Shown: positions 34,207 through 46,593 of the stretch, piece by piece
How the letters are laid out: every line of letters starts with the position of its first letter
Numbering within the stretch: position 1 is the first letter of the stretch
Source: Lotus japonicus
Lineage: Eukaryota; Streptophyta; Magnoliopsida; Fabales; Fabaceae
Assembly: GCF_012489685.1 (NCBI RefSeq)
Contig: NC_080041.1
Span: 134,307,785 to 134,371,784, forward strand
Length of the DNA stretch: 64,000 nt
Direction of reading: 5' to 3'
Program-made: the position numbers and the translations under genes
The notes under the pieces: generated by a model
What the model saw: the letters and a program-made list of their open reading frames with translations, nothing else
The model's database searches: none
What the model was told of the DNA's origin: nothing

Positions 34207-35409
34207 TGAAGGTATGAAAAACGGTAGAAAGGGGGGGTTTGAATAACGTTTTCAGTATAAAACTTCCACCTTAAAGATTTTGACAAATCTTTCGAGAACT
34301 TAAGTGCTAAAGATAAGAGATAGAAAAGCACACAAGGATTTTATCCTGGTTCACTTGATAAATCACTCAAGCTACTCCAGTCCACCGTTAAGGTGATTTC
34401 TTCCTTCTTAGAATGAAGGCAATCCACTAATCAGGTAAGAGTTACAACTGCACTTGAAACCTACAAGTGACTAACAATTACACTGACTTAGCTCACACTA
34501 AGATTCACTCTCTTAGTCTTCTCTAGGATCCGATCAACCTTGATCTCCTAAAGGAACTAAACAAACTGTTTATCAAAGAATTGTTTACAAGAGATTTGCT
34601 TCTGAAAAGCTAATAGTAAACTCAATGAATTTCAGATGAAAGAAAACTTAGAAGAATTTAAGATTGTCTTGCGTATGTGAATGCTTCTAGCCATTTCTTT
34701 CAGTCTTCAGCCTCTTTATATACTCCAAGGATTAGGGTTGAGCGATGCATGGGAAATGCTACCGTTGGAGGGCAGTTCTGGAAAATCCAGCTTCTGTTGT
34801 GGCTGAGAACTTAGGTAGGTCGTCAGGAAGGTACAGTAGCTTTTGTACTTGGATAGCGACGCGACCTTTAAACCTAGGAGACTTCTGATCAGGGGAATGC
34901 TTCATATTGGAACTTGTGAGCCGGTTGATCAGAGTCAGAGGGAAAGCACAGATCCTCTGACCATTTATCTTCTGATTCTGAACTCAGAGGGAAGAACATG
35001 GCCTTCAGAGTTTCTTGCTTCTGGACTTCAGAGTTTCCACTATTCAGCTTCTGGATCTTCAGAGTCTTCTACACCATCAGAACATCTGAGCCTTCAGTGT
35101 TTCTTGGTTATCAGACTTTCTGGATCTTCAGAACTTCTAGTGACTGAGTCCACATCAGAGTTTGTATAACTTCAGAACTTCTGAAGCTTTTCCACTGTTC
35201 ATACTGAACATGGTGAATGCGAAAGCGTTGCTTGGGTCACTCTTTATACACAGTGCTTCTGATTTGTGTGAGATTGAGTTGAGGTCAGAGCCTGCAGATA
35301 GCCACACTCAGAAAAACACGTTAGAGTACACAAATTGTTCATATCAAAAGGTTAACTTGTAATCATCAAAACATAGAGTTGTACTACTAGATCAAAACTT
35401 GATCTTACA
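34207..35409 (-). repeat. LTR (5' LTR of copy 1 in element orientation)
   Basis: Begins TGAAGGTATG and ends GATCTTACA on the plus strand, about 1203 bp, followed by the CTAAA duplication. Several single-base losses relative to the matching LTR of copy 2 (GAACTTAGG against GAACGTTAGG, CATTTATC against CATTGTATC, GTGAGCC against GTGAAGCC) cluster here near the gap. Confidence 0.92.
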
Positions 35410-35455
35410 CTAAATAATGTTGTTTTCCATTCAATGTTGTTTAGCATAAAAAAAT

Positions 35456-35555
35456 NNNNNNNNNNNNNNNNNNNNNNNNNNNNNNNNNNNNNNNNNNNNN
35501 NNNNNNNNNNNNNNNNNNNNNNNNNNNNNNNNNNNNNNNNNNNNNNNNNNNNNNN
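35456..35555. other. 100-N scaffold gap
   Basis: Exactly 100 N, the conventional length for a gap of unknown size. It follows 46 bp of right flank of copy 1 and precedes 190 bp of left flank of copy 2. Confidence 0.99.
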
Positions 35556-35745
35556 GTTGAATCGATTCATGTCTAATTCAGTTGAATCAATTTATGCTTG
35601 ATGTATAGTTTAGTTGAATCAATTTATGTTTGATGGATCAGAGAGTGTTGTTTGTTTTAAGAAATCATAACTCTTATATGAAATTCAAAAGGTAGCAAGC
35701 AGAGAAGTAGCTAAAAACACACACTTAAGAGCAAGTGCTACTAAA

Positions 35746-36940
35746 TGAAGGTATGAAAAACGGTAGAAAGGGGGGTTTTGAATAACGTTTTCAGTATAAA
35801 ACTTCCACCTTAAAGATTTTGACAAATCTTTCGAGAACTTAAGTGCTAAAGATAAGAGATAGAAAAGCACACAAGGATTTTATCCTGGTTCACTTGATAA
35901 ATCACTCAAGCTACTCCAGTCCACCCGTTAAGGTGATTTCTTCCTTCTTAGAATGAAGGCAATCCACTAATCAGGTAAGAGTTACAACTGCACTTGAAAC
36001 CTACAAGTGACTAACAATTACACTGACTTAGCTCACACTAAGATTCACTCTCTTAGTCTTCTTCTAGGATCCGATCAACCTTGATCTCCTAAAGGAACTA
36101 AACAAACTGTTTATCAAAGAATTGTTTACAAGAGATTTGCTTCTGAAAAGCTAATAGTAAACTCAATGAATTTTCAGATGAAAGAAAACTTAGAAGAATT
36201 TAAGATTGTCTTGCGTATGTGAATGCTTCTAGCCGTTTCTTTCAGTCTTCAGCCTCTTTATATACTCTGAGCGATGCATGGGAAATGCTACCGTTGGAGG
36301 GCAGTTCTGGAAAATCCAGCTTCTGCTGTGGCTGAGAACGTTAGGTAGGTCGTCAGGAAGGTACAGTAGCTTTTGTACTTGGATAGCGACGCGACCTTTA
36401 AACCTAGGAGACTTCTGATCAGGGGAATGCTTCATATTGGAACTTGTGAAGCCGGTTGATCAGAGTCAGAGGGAAAGCACAGATCCTCTGACCATTGTAT
36501 CTTCAGATTCTGAACTCAGAGGGAAGAACATGGCCTTCAAAGTTTCTTGCTTCTTGACTTCAGAGTTTCCACTATTCAGCTTCTGGATCTTCAGAGTCTT
36601 CTACACCATCAGAACATCTGAGCCTTCAGTGTTTCTTGGTTATCAGACTTTCTGGATCTTCAGAACTTCTAGTGACTGAGTCCACATCAGAGTTTGTATA
36701 ACTTCAGAACTTCTGAAGCTTTTCCACTGTTCATACTGAACATGGTGAATGCGAAAGCGTTGCTTGGGTCACTCTTTATACACAGTGCTTCTGATTTGTG
36801 TGAGATTGAGTTGAGGTCAGAGCCTGCAGATAGCACACTCAGAAAAACACGTTAGAGTACCACAATTGTTCATATCAAAAGGTTAACTTGTAATCATCAA
36901 AACATAGAGTTGTACTACTAGATCAAAACTTGATCTTACA
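35746..36940 (-). repeat. LTR (3' LTR of copy 2 in element orientation)
   Basis: About 1195 bp, TGAAGGTATG to GATCTTACA. It carries the same left-LTR-specific variants as 23362-24554 (ATACTCTGAGCG without the 14-bp segment, CTTCAAAGTTTC). Confidence 0.92.
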
Positions 36941-37744
36941 ATCTCCCCCTTTTTGATGATGACAAAACTAAGATTTTTGATGAACAATTCTTAAACATTA
37001 AACTGAATTCACTCAGAGTTTAGAGATATAGAACAAGACTTATCCTGATGTGAATAGTTTATCTTGCTCATTCTGAATTCAAGTCATTGCTTGATTCTGA
37101 GCTTAGCTCCCCCTGAATCTAATACTTGATGAAAACGTTAGTAAAGTCTAGATTCTGAGCTAAATGATATAAGAGTTCAGAGTGAAAAAACTTATGACAT
37201 AGATGAAAAACGAGTAATCAGAGCGCATAAATAATCAGAGTCATGGACAAGGTATCAGAGTCTTGGGTATCAGAGTCAACTTATAATCACTTCAGAAGAA
37301 GTGAAATGTATTCCTTGTATTTGCCCAGTGACACATCTATGGTCATGAAGGTGGAACTCTTAAAATCTCCAAAAAGAAAAATAAATCACACTAACACATC
37401 TTACACATCAAAAACTGGGTTTACTCCCCCTTTTTGTCATAAGCATAAAAGCTCGGGGTGTGAAAAACTTAGCTTGAAGTACAAGGTACTCCCCCTTAGA
37501 GAAGGTCTAAGTTTAAAGAAAATGAAAATTATGCAAGAATCAGAGTTAGGCGAAATAAATAGAGGAGTTAATGCAAGAGAAGAACGTTTATCACCGGTCA
37601 AGGGAGTAAAGAGAAGGGTCAGTTACCAAGAACTTAACCGCGAGAAACTGTAGGAGCATTAACTTTCAGAGAGAAGGTGAAGCCTATATAAAGTGTTGGA
37701 GAGAAAGGTAAGCTTCACACTTCGAACAATTGTCAGTAAAGAAA

Positions 37745-38137
37745 ATGGCATCATACATCGTAGCACTAGAAGAGCTGAGGAAGAAGGCCTTTGAGGAGGA
37801 CTTGTTCCTGAACATCAGGCATCCAGAGGGTACGACGACCATCTCGGAGCTAACATGGACACTGCTGGAGGAGGACCTGCGTCCAGAGGTGAAGAGAGAC
37901 CTGAGGGAATTTCTTGCCTTCGTGGAGGAGGTGCAAGAACTCAGCCGGCTTGAACTCAAGCTGCTGGAAGAAAAAGAGAGTTTGGAAGAGAAGCTCAAGA
38001 CCGCAGAAGAGATTCTGGAGAGGGATGAGCTAAAGGACAGGCTCAGCAACATCCAGCATGCACTGGAGCGTCTGGAGAAGGATAGGTCAGAGCAGCGCCA
38101 GGAGTGCAGAAGAATGAGGAGAGATCCTCCATTCTAG
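37745..38137 (+). CDS. Opposite-strand coiled-coil ORF of the Sirevirus (copy 2)
   Basis: The 130-aa protein is the same as at 25357-25749, with the same TATATAAA box 53 bp upstream of the ATG. It is the same locus by the duplication argument and so is not independent evidence for conservation. Confidence 0.55.
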   Translation: MASYIVALEELRKKAFEEDLFLNIRHPEGTTTISELTWTLLEEDLRPEVKRDLREFLAFVEEVQELSRLELKLLEEKESLEEKLKTAEEILERDELKDRLSNIQHALERLEKDRSEQRQECRRMRRDPPF

Positions 38138-38338
38138 ACTTTAGGGGAAAGAATGTATGATGTAAACATAAAGATATTATGAATAAAAAGATTTTGGCAA
38201 ACATATGTGACACAAGTATATATAGATATGCATAGATAATCACAAACGAACAAAGTAGAATAAGTAAGTAAAAAGAAACAGAGTTTAACAAAAATAAAAC
38301 AACGTTAAAGAAAAAGAAAAACGAAGAGATCCTAAAAA

Positions 38339-41175
38339 CTAAGGTTTATCAGTTCGTCGCAGAAGTTCCATCATCATGTGCTTCATCTCAATCAGCATGG
38401 ATTCATGAATGTCAAGACGCTGTTCCATGATGTCGAGTCTGGATGAGCTGGACTGAGTAGAACTGGAAGGAACATTCTGAGCAGCTTGAGGATCTGGAAT
38501 GGAAGCAGAAGCAGCAGGAGTAAACACTACTGGTGCAAGTGCTTGGCATCTAAGGGCTTCAGCCTCAGCTTCAAGTCGCTCTGCCTCTAGTCTGGCTTGT
38601 TCAGCTTGAGCTGCTGCATGACGTGCAGCTTCTTCTGCTTGAGCTTTCTTTCTCTTGGCTTCTTCAATAGCTTCAAGAAGCTTGTGTCTCTGTTCTTGTT
38701 CATGAAGAGCCACCCTTCGAGCAAACCTTTGCTTTGCAGCCTCAATGCTCTGACTTCCCTCTGCATGCAGGAGCTGCATCATAATTGGAACTTGAGCCAC
38801 TAGCCAAGTGCCCAGATTGTTCCACTCATCAGCCACACGTTCAGCATTCTCACTGAGGTCAGTCTGACCGTGCACATTGCGTAGTAACAAAGAAGCTTCA
38901 TGATAGAAAGTATTGATGCACTCAGAGAGAGATGTGGGTTGGAGGTGAGTATAGGGAATTATGGAGAGGTTGGTTTCAGGAGAGGCTGGGTGATTGCTGC
39001 TGTGGGCTTCAGAGGCACCTTGTGGAGAGCCAATGTTAAACATTTGAGCATTGGGTTCAGAGGTTCCAAGGTGAGGTTCTGAAGTTTCAACCAGAGGATG
39101 AGGGGATCTAACCGAGGATTGGTTAGACACAGATTGTTCTGGTTCAGGTTCTGGTTGAATAGGCTCTTGTTGGTCAGGGGCAGGGTGAGCTTGTTGAGCC
39201 AAAGGGTCTGCCTCTTGTAAATGATTGGCCAAGATAGGTTCATCTGGGTCAACTAGACGTTCAGGTCTAGGGCCAGGATATCTCCTAGGGCTTGGACAAG
39301 TGAGGTAATACTCTTCTAAGGTAGACACCTTTTCTTTTCTGACCTCCATGAATTTTCTAATGGATTCAGAGTCATTGGAGGGAGAAGAATCAACAACATG
39401 GGTTGGGAAGGATACAGGTGTATAGGCTGTGGAAGAGTCTGTATCAGTAGTTCTGGGAGCCAGACGTTCTGATGCTTTTGGGACAGAGTGATCAGAGGTT
39501 CTGGGTCCAGGTTGTGTGTGGGTAGGCTCTGGTTGTTCAAGTGGGTTGTATGGAATGGTAATGAGAGAAGTAGGTTCTTCTGACCTAGAGGATTGGTTCT
39601 GAAGCAAATTCCAGAGAGGTGCTTCAGTAGGGGAAGGGTGAAAGAATGAAGATCTTGGGGAATGTGGTGGAGAGGTGGTTTGTACAGCTGGTTGGGTTTC
39701 AGGAATAGGAGTGAGGGGATTGAAGAGTGTTTGAGCATGGCAGAAATGGGAAGTGCATCAAATAAATTCAAATCATCATCAGAAGCAAGTGCAGACTTAC
39801 TTGAATGTGCTGATGATCTAGTCACTCTGGCAGGAGGTTCAGTCCTTCTGATCACTTCAGCAGCTGGTTCCACCCGAGTAGGCTTCACCACGATTCTGAC
39901 CTGCTTCTTCTTCTTCTTGGGAGGACCATCCTCATTATCACTATCATCACCATCATCAGGCTTTCTCTTCTTCTTTTTGACCAGAGGGACATCTGATTCC
40001 TCAGAGGATTCTTCTAGGACCATCTTCCTCTGAAATTTCTTCTTGGGAGGAGAAGGAAACTCTGGAGCTGGCGGCAGTCTGCTGACGAAATCATCAAGAT
40101 CAATTTCGAATCCTTGAGCCCTTAGGTCATCAACATAGCACCTAATGACGTCAGGATTGTCTGCCTGTGTCCACAGAGGGTAGTCATTCAGAGGCATCCT
40201 TCTACTTCTGATCTCAGAAGATGTGTCTTCACGAGCAGGAGCAATCTTCTTCTGGACCAAACCCATCTTCTTCAGAGAATTTGCAGTGAAGACATCACTG
40301 ACCATGGTGCTCAGATCCTCTACACATCCAGCATTGACCAGATCTTGCACCAGGTTGCTTTCAATGAGAAAGTCTGAGAGCAGTCTCCCAAAGGGGATAT
40401 ATTTGATGGCTGACTTGATGGAGGCAGTGGTGCGAGACTTCCGGATGCATTCCTTCAAGTAGGAGAACAGGAAGTAGGGAAGGCAGATCTTCTTCTGGTC
40501 TTGGATGAAGAACAACATCACCTTCTGGTTGAAGTTGATGTAGTCTGGAGAACTGCCCTTTGGTCTCTGGTTTATGCAGTGGAGCAGGATCTTGTGCCAG
40601 ATTCTGAGCTTGGGATGAAGGTCCATCACCTTGTAACTCGTCTTGCCCGGTTTGTAAGTGGTGTACAGGGCCTGGTTGATTGTATCCTTGGTGCTGGGTT
40701 TCAGCTTCGATTCCGTGAGTTGGAAACGATACCCATAAGCAGTGTCTGCACCCAGCAAATTCACGAAAGACTTCTCGGTGATGATGATCTTTCTTCCGAG
40801 AATGTAAGATACCACCTGAGTATCATCGCAGTCGGCGTGCTTCCAGAATTCCTTGACCAATCTATCATACACCGGTCCTCGAAGTCTGTTGAAGTAATTT
40901 CCCCAACCTTGAACTTGGACTTCAGGACGAAGATCATACCCATTTGTAGCCAGGTTGTCGAGGTCGAATCTCCATTCTGCCAGGACTTGGAGTTCCTCAG
41001 GAGCATATACACAGTGAACGGCACAGCCCCGTTCTGCAATTGGAACACTCTGTTCTTGAGCTTGAACTTGATCTTGTGTCGGATTCTCAGGGCCCCTTTG
41101 ACCCGTTGCTAGACCAACTACCATGTGAGGGAACTGAGGTGCATCTGCAGTAGATCTTCTGGTTTGACTCACCAT
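38339..41175 (-). pseudogene. Sirevirus third ORF, frameshifted (copy 2)
   Basis: Same protein as at 25950-28787. A missing T at about 39719-39721 (GGGATTGAAGAG against GGGATTTGAAGAG in copy 1) shifts the frame inside the Pro/Ser-rich linker. The N-terminal half then runs out of frame to 39316, and the C-terminal half is open only from 39607 to 38339. As a one-base homopolymer difference at the same locus, it is probably an assembly or sequencing error. Confidence 0.88.
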
Positions 41176-41618
41176 TTTTGAAGCGGTTGAAGGTTTGAGG
41201 TAGAAGATGAGGGTTGAAAGATGAAGAGAGATCGAGAGAGAAATCGAGAATAAACGGTTTTGAAAAGCAGAGAGAGCGAGAGTAAAAACCGGAAGTGAAA
41301 GAGATCGTGTGTGTATAGTGGGTTTTAACAAATAACCGTTGTTGATTCAAAAAGCACTTTAAGATCAACGGTTGAAAATTAAAGATAGGTAGTAACAATA
41401 AATACACAAATCACACACAGGAGAGAAGCACATCTACACGCAATCATAACAGACTGTCACACGGGCACAAGGAACTATGCATCAGAAATACTGACACACG
41501 TGTTATTGTCTCAGCTTCAGAGTCAGTACCAGTGGGTACACACACTCTGATTGAGTTACCTTCTGGACTAGACATCTTCTGATCAAGAAGTATCATAGTC
41601 AGAGGTTCTGATCCATCT

Positions 41619-44600
41619 TCACTCTAGACAAAAGTCCATGTTTAGATTTTTCAGAATAAAATTAAATCTATCCTCTGCTAAGGGCTTTGTAAAGATATCT
41701 GCCCATTGATGGTCAGTATCAACAAACTTCAGAAGAAGTACGCCCTTCTGTACATAATCTCTAATAAAGTGATACTTTACCTCAATGTGCTTTGCCCTTG
41801 AATGCAGGATAGGATTCTTACTCAATGAGATTGCAGCAGTGTTATCACAATAGATTGGGATATTGCTCTCAAGGATCTGATAATCCTCCAGCTGATGTTT
41901 CATCCAGACCATCTGAGTGCTGCATATTGCTGCTGAGATATATTCTGCCTCTGCAGTTGATAGTGCAATGGTTGATTGCCTCTTGCTTGCCCATGAGACT
42001 AGATTGCTTCCCAGAAATTGACAATTTCCAGAAGTACTTTTTCTCTCTGTTCTATCTTCAGCATAATCAGCATCACAATAACCTGAAAGCTTATACTCTG
42101 ATGTTTTCTTATACATCAAGCCAAGGTTAGTGGTGCCTTTCAGATACCTGAGGATCCTCTTAACAGCAGTTAAGTGGGTTTCCCTTGGATCTGATTGGAA
42201 ACGAGCACATAAATGAACACTAAATAGTATGTCTGGCCTAGATGCAGTTAAGTATAGAAGTGAACCTATCATGCCACGATAGAGCTTCTGACATAATTTA
42301 CCACTTTTATCTTCTTTCTCCAGTATGCATGTAGGATGCATTGGAGTCTTGGCCACTGTAGATTCCAGCATATTGAACTTCTTCAGAAGTTCTTTAGTGT
42401 ACTTGCTCTGATGGATATATGTTCCTTCTGGTGTTTGATCAACTTGGATTCCCAGAAAGTACTTTAATTCTCCCATCATACTCATCTCAAATTCAGCCTG
42501 CATCATCTCAGAAAATTCTTTGCATAGAGATTGATTAGCAGAACCAAATATAATATCATCAACATAAATTTGCACAATTAAGATATCATCTTTATAAGTC
42601 TTGCAAAAAAGAGTTGTATCTACTTTACCCCTTACAAACTCATTCTCCAGAAGGAATGAGCTAAGTCTCTCATACCATGCTCTGGGAGCTTGCTTCAGAC
42701 CGTAGAGTGATTTCTTCAATTTGAACACATGGTCTGGTTTCTTCTCATCTTCAAAACCTGGGGGTTGATGAACATAGACTTCCTCTGAGATATAACCATT
42801 TAGGAAGGCACTCTTTACGTCCATCTGATGTAGAACTATGTTGTGATTTACTGAGAAAGAGATCAACAGTCTGATTGCCTCCAGTCTTGCTACTGGAGCA
42901 AATGTTTCAGTGTAGTCTATTCCTTCCTGCTGGCTGTAGCCTTGAGCAACTAGCCTTGCCTTGTTTCTGACTACATCTCCTTTCTCATTCAGCTTGTTTC
43001 TGAATACCCATTTTGTTCCAATAACATGGACACTCTCAGGCTTCTTCACTAAGCTCCAAACATCGTTCTTGGCGAATTGATTCAATTCTTCTTCCATGGC
43101 CAGAATCCAATCCTTGTCCTGAAGAGCTTCATCTATGGACTTGGGTTCAATTAAGGACACCAATCCTTTCAGACTGAGCAAGGTCTCTTCAGAGGGTCTG
43201 AAGGCAGATCTGGTTCTGACTGGTTCGTCTTTGTTGCCCAGAATCAATTCCTTAAGGTGAGCTGCAGTGATTCTGCTCTTCTTCAGAGTTTGTGAGTTAG
43301 AGGGACCAGCTTCTTCCTCTGGTTCATCTTCCTCTGGCTCAACTTCCTCTGGAGCTTTGCCTTTGTCAGAAACATTAATGCTTAAATCTGCAAACTTTTC
43401 AACTAGCTTTGACTGGTCAGAGTCAAGCTTATCGTCAAATCTAACATGAATAGATTCTTCAATAGTCTTAGCATCAGTATTATAAAATCTAAAACCTTTA
43501 GATCTCTCAGAGTAACCGAGTAATAGACACTTAGAAGACTTAGCATCAAATTTATGCAATCTATCCTTAGTATTGAGAACATAACAAACACAGCCAAAAG
43601 GATGAAAATAAGAAATGTTGGGCTTTATGTTCTTCCACAATTCATAAGGAGTCTTATTCAGAATTGGTCTCACAGAGATTATGTTCTGAATGTAACATGC
43701 TGTATTTACTGCCTCTGCCCAAAAGTGCTTAGCCATGCCAGTTTCTTGGAGCATGGTTCTAGCCATCTCCTGAATAGTTCTGTTCTTCCTCTCAACAACA
43801 CCATTTTGTTGAGGAGTTCTGGGACAAGAGAAATCATGTGCAATTCCATAGGAATCAAACAGACTCTCAAACTTGTCATTCTCAAACTCTCCACCATGGT
43901 CACTTCTGACACGCGCAATCCTACAAGCCTTCTCGTTTTGCACTTGAGCAATGAAGGTAGAGAACACAGCATGAGACTCATCCTTGCGGGTTAGAAACTT
44001 TACCCATGTCCAGCGGCTATAGTCATCAACGATAACCATCCCATATCTCTTGCCACCTATAGACTCAGTTTTCACTGGTCCAAAAAGGTCGATATGCAGA
44101 AGTTCCAACGGCCTTGAGGTTGAGACAACATTCTTTGCCTTGAAAGGGACTTTTGTGAATTTGCCTTTCTGACATGCTTCACAAAGAGCGTCTGAAGCGA
44201 ACTTCAGATTGGGTAAGCCCCTGACAAGGTTTAGCTTGCTCAGCTGAGAAATCTTTCTCATACTGGCATGCCCTAACCGTCTATGCCATACCCACTGCTC
44301 TTCATTAACAGACAGAAGGCACTTCACATTCTGAGCCTCCAACTCAGATAATCTGATCTTATAAATGTTGTTCTTCCTCTTGCTGTTAAACAGAACAGAG
44401 CCATCGATTTGACTTACAGCCCGGCAGGACTTTTGATTGAATATAACATCATAACCCTTGTCAGCTAATTGACTTATAGACAATAAGTTATGTGTTAAGC
44501 CGTCTACCAATAACACATTATCAATGCATGGACTACTATCTACACAAATAGTACCAGTACCAACAATTTTACCCTTTTCATTTCCTCCAAAGCCAACTTC

Positions 44601-44723
44601 GCCTCCAGGCTTAAGTTTCAGCTCTCGGAACATACGCCTTTCTCCCGTCATGTGACGCGAGCATCCACTGTCCAGATACCATGATTGGTGTTTCAGTGGA
44701 GCTATCAAGGATATCTGCAACAT
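41619..44723 (-). CDS. pol: Ty1/copia pol: protease, integrase, RT, RNase H (copy 2)
   Basis: The 1034-aa frame matches the copy at 29231-32335, including protease DSG, integrase D212/D275/E311, RT YVDD at 720-723 and RNase H D884/E927/D960. It overlaps gag by 113 nt (44611-44723) in another frame, as in copy 1. The shift is therefore real in the element rather than a random base error. Confidence 0.95.
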   Translation of the reverse strand: MLQISLIAPLKHQSWYLDSGCSRHMTGERRMFRELKLKPGGEVGFGGNEKGKIVGTGTICVDSSPCIDNVLLVDGLTHNLLSISQLADKGYDVIFNQKSCRAVSQIDGSVLFNSKRKNNIYKIRLSELEAQNVKCLLSVNEEQWVWHRRLGHASMRKISQLSKLNLVRGLPNLKFASDALCEACQKGKFTKVPFKAKNVVSTSRPLELLHIDLFGPVKTESIGGKRYGMVIVDDYSRWTWVKFLTRKDESHAVFSTFIAQVQNEKACRIARVRSDHGGEFENDKFESLFDSYGIAHDFSCPRTPQQNGVVERKNRTIQEMARTMLQETGMAKHFWAEAVNTACYIQNIISVRPILNKTPYELWKNIKPNISYFHPFGCVCYVLNTKDRLHKFDAKSSKCLLLGYSERSKGFRFYNTDAKTIEESIHVRFDDKLDSDQSKLVEKFADLSINVSDKGKAPEEVEPEEDEPEEEAGPSNSQTLKKSRITAAHLKELILGNKDEPVRTRSAFRPSEETLLSLKGLVSLIEPKSIDEALQDKDWILAMEEELNQFAKNDVWSLVKKPESVHVIGTKWVFRNKLNEKGDVVRNKARLVAQGYSQQEGIDYTETFAPVARLEAIRLLISFSVNHNIVLHQMDVKSAFLNGYISEEVYVHQPPGFEDEKKPDHVFKLKKSLYGLKQAPRAWYERLSSFLLENEFVRGKVDTTLFCKTYKDDILIVQIYVDDIIFGSANQSLCKEFSEMMQAEFEMSMMGELKYFLGIQVDQTPEGTYIHQSKYTKELLKKFNMLESTVAKTPMHPTCILEKEDKSGKLCQKLYRGMIGSLLYLTASRPDILFSVHLCARFQSDPRETHLTAVKRILRYLKGTTNLGLMYKKTSEYKLSGYCDADYAEDRTERKSTSGNCQFLGSNLVSWASKRQSTIALSTAEAEYISAAICSTQMVWMKHQLEDYQILESNIPIYCDNTAAISLSKNPILHSRAKHIEVKYHFIRDYVQKGVLLLKFVDTDHQWADIFTKPLAEDRFNFILKNLNMDFCLE

Positions 44724-46521
44724 AGATAATCTTGTCCTTAGGTACCCACTTTCTGGGTCCTTTCTTGTTAGTTACCCCAGAGGTTCTGATCACCTTGGGT
44801 GTCTCAACATGATATTTTAAAGGAATATTTGCATGATATTTAGTCATAGAGAAGGATCCCTTTTTAAGAGGGTTTTTATCAACTTTAGCAGGTACAGGAT
44901 CAGGCAATATGGTACCAGAGGGAACAAAGCATTCATACAAGGATTTAGCTTTAGACACAGAGGGCTCATTTCTAATTGGTTTAGAATAGCCAATGCCATG
45001 CATTCCATTTCTGCTTACGCCATAGATCATTGAAGCCATTAAGCTTCTATCCACGCTTTTAGCTAGGAATCTTTGAAAAGACTTTTCATACTTAGATTCA
45101 TTTCTACAATCAGAGGCATCACAGGCAACAATTTCTTCTAACTTAGCAATCTGGTTCTTAAGCACAGAGTTAGAATTTATCAAGGCATGATTATCATTTT
45201 TCAAATCAGAAATAATTTTCTCATGTTCAGAAGGAGTCTTGGAAACAGCAGATAAGTTCTTTTTAAGCTTCTTATGCTTAGACAATAAGGAGTTATACTT
45301 ATCCATAATATCAGACAATGCATGTTTCAGTTCAGAGGTAGAGAAAGAAGCGAATACCTCATTTTCATCGTCTGAGTTAGGATTTCCTTCTGATTCTGAG
45401 TCAGAGTCAACAGCTCCCTTTGACTCTGCTTCCTTGTCCTTGACAATAGCCATGAGTCCTTGGACTTCACCATCAGAGTCAACATCCTCTGACTCTGATT
45501 CATCAAATGTCACCATCAGACTCTTCTTTGTCTTGAAGTGCTTCTTTGGCTTCTTGTCCTTCTTCAATTTTGGACAGTCACTTTTGTAGTGCCCTGATTC
45601 TTTGCACTCAAAGCATGTGACTTCCTTAAGTGAGGACTTCTTCTGACCTGAGGATTCAGACTTTCCTCTTGCCTTTCCAGAGCCTTTGTATTTGCTCTGC
45701 CTATGCTTCCAGATGCGATTGAGTCTCTTGGAGATCAGAGTCAGCTCATCTTCATCAGAATCTTCTGATGCTTCTTCAGATTCCTCTTCTTCAGCTTGAA
45801 GAGCTTTTGACTTCTCAACCTTAGCCTTTTCAGATTTAGATTTCAAGGCTATGGACTTTTTCCTCAGATCTTGCATCTCTGAGCGCTTCAGCTCATGGCA
45901 TTTCAAAATGCTGATGAGTTCTTCTAAACTCATATTCTCAACATCTCTCGTGAGCTCTATTGAAGTCACCAAATGCATCCAACTTTCAGGAAGACACCTG
46001 ATGACCCTTATGACATGATCTTTTGTTGTGTAGCTCTTGTTGAGAGGTCGTATGCCAGCTACAAGCAACTGAAATCTGGAGAACATTTCTTCAATGGACT
46101 CATTTGGCTCCATGATGAAGGATTCATACTTTTGGATCAAAGACAATGCCTTTGATTCTTTGACTTTCTTGTTTCCTTCATGAGACATCTTCAGAGATTC
46201 GAAAATGCCTTTTGCAAACTCACGATCTGTAATCTTCTGGTACTCTTCATAGGAAATAGCACTTAGAAGAATTGCTCTTGCTTTGTGATGTTGTGAGTAC
46301 AGCTTCTTTTGATCTGCAGTCATCTCTGACCTTGGGATCTTCTTGCCATCTGCATCAACTGGACGCTCGTAGCCATCCACGATAATATCCCAGAGATCTG
46401 CATCGAAACCCAGAAAGAAACTTTCCAGTCTATCTTTCCAATATTCGAACCTTTGACCGTCGAACATAGGAGGCTTTGCATTGTAACCATCTCTTTGAGT
46501 TTCACTGGTGGTGGCAGCCAT
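44611..46521 (-). CDS. gag: Ty1/copia gag, intact (copy 2)
   Basis: The 636-aa structural protein forms virus-like particles and binds the element RNA. It starts [18 protein letters not shown], has the copia capsid domain over roughly residues 20-220, and the nucleocapsid CCHC knuckle C303-C306-H311-C316. A Ser/Glu/Asp-rich region follows, then a C-terminal region ending in [10 protein letters not shown], which in related elements leads straight into the protease. Here the pol frame is offset by one base, so the ORF reads on to VPRAET. Gag-Pol would need ribosomal frameshifting near 44700-44723, or the element is defective. Confidence 0.92.
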   Translation of the reverse strand: MAATTSETQRDGYNAKPPMFDGQRFEYWKDRLESFFLGFDADLWDIIVDGYERPVDADGKKIPRSEMTADQKKLYSQHHKARAILLSAISYEEYQKITDREFAKGIFESLKMSHEGNKKVKESKALSLIQKYESFIMEPNESIEEMFSRFQLLVAGIRPLNKSYTTKDHVIRVIRCLPESWMHLVTSIELTRDVENMSLEELISILKCHELKRSEMQDLRKKSIALKSKSEKAKVEKSKALQAEEEESEEASEDSDEDELTLISKRLNRIWKHRQSKYKGSGKARGKSESSGQKKSSLKEVTCFECKESGHYKSDCPKLKKDKKPKKHFKTKKSLMVTFDESESEDVDSDGEVQGLMAIVKDKEAESKGAVDSDSESEGNPNSDDENEVFASFSTSELKHALSDIMDKYNSLLSKHKKLKKNLSAVSKTPSEHEKIISDLKNDNHALINSNSVLKNQIAKLEEIVACDASDCRNESKYEKSFQRFLAKSVDRSLMASMIYGVSRNGMHGIGYSKPIRNEPSVSKAKSLYECFVPSGTILPDPVPAKVDKNPLKKGSFSMTKYHANIPLKYHVETPKVIRTSGVTNKKGPRKWVPKDKIIYVADILDSSTETPIMVSGQWMLASHDGRKAYVPRAET

Positions 46522-46579
46522 TGTTTTTCACACCGGCCCGGATCACTGAACACTGTTAGGTGTGGTAATCAGAACTTGC

Positions 46580-46591
46580 GCTCTGATACCA
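46580..46591 (-). promoter_or_regulatory. Primer binding site, initiator tRNA-Met (copy 2)
   Basis: TGGTATCAGAGC on the element strand just inside the 5' LTR, as in copy 1. Confidence 0.92.
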
Positions 46592-46593
46592 AT

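Larger units (their letters stand above)
23362..35409 (-). mobile_element. Sirevirus-type Ty1/copia LTR retrotransposon, assembled copy 1
   Basis: The full-length element is about 12.05 kb, on the minus strand, with 5-bp target duplications CTAAA (23357-23361 and 35410-35414). Its LTRs are about 1.2 kb. The primer binding site is complementary to initiator tRNA-Met. It carries gag, pol, a large third ORF in the env-like position, several polypurine tracts and a small opposite-strand ORF. The order protease, integrase, RT, RNase H marks Ty1/copia. The third ORF, long LTRs and repeated PPTs mark the Sirevirus (SIRE1/Maximus) lineage. Copy 1 has a frameshift in gag. It is almost certainly the same insertion as 35746-47799. 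Confidence 0.93.
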
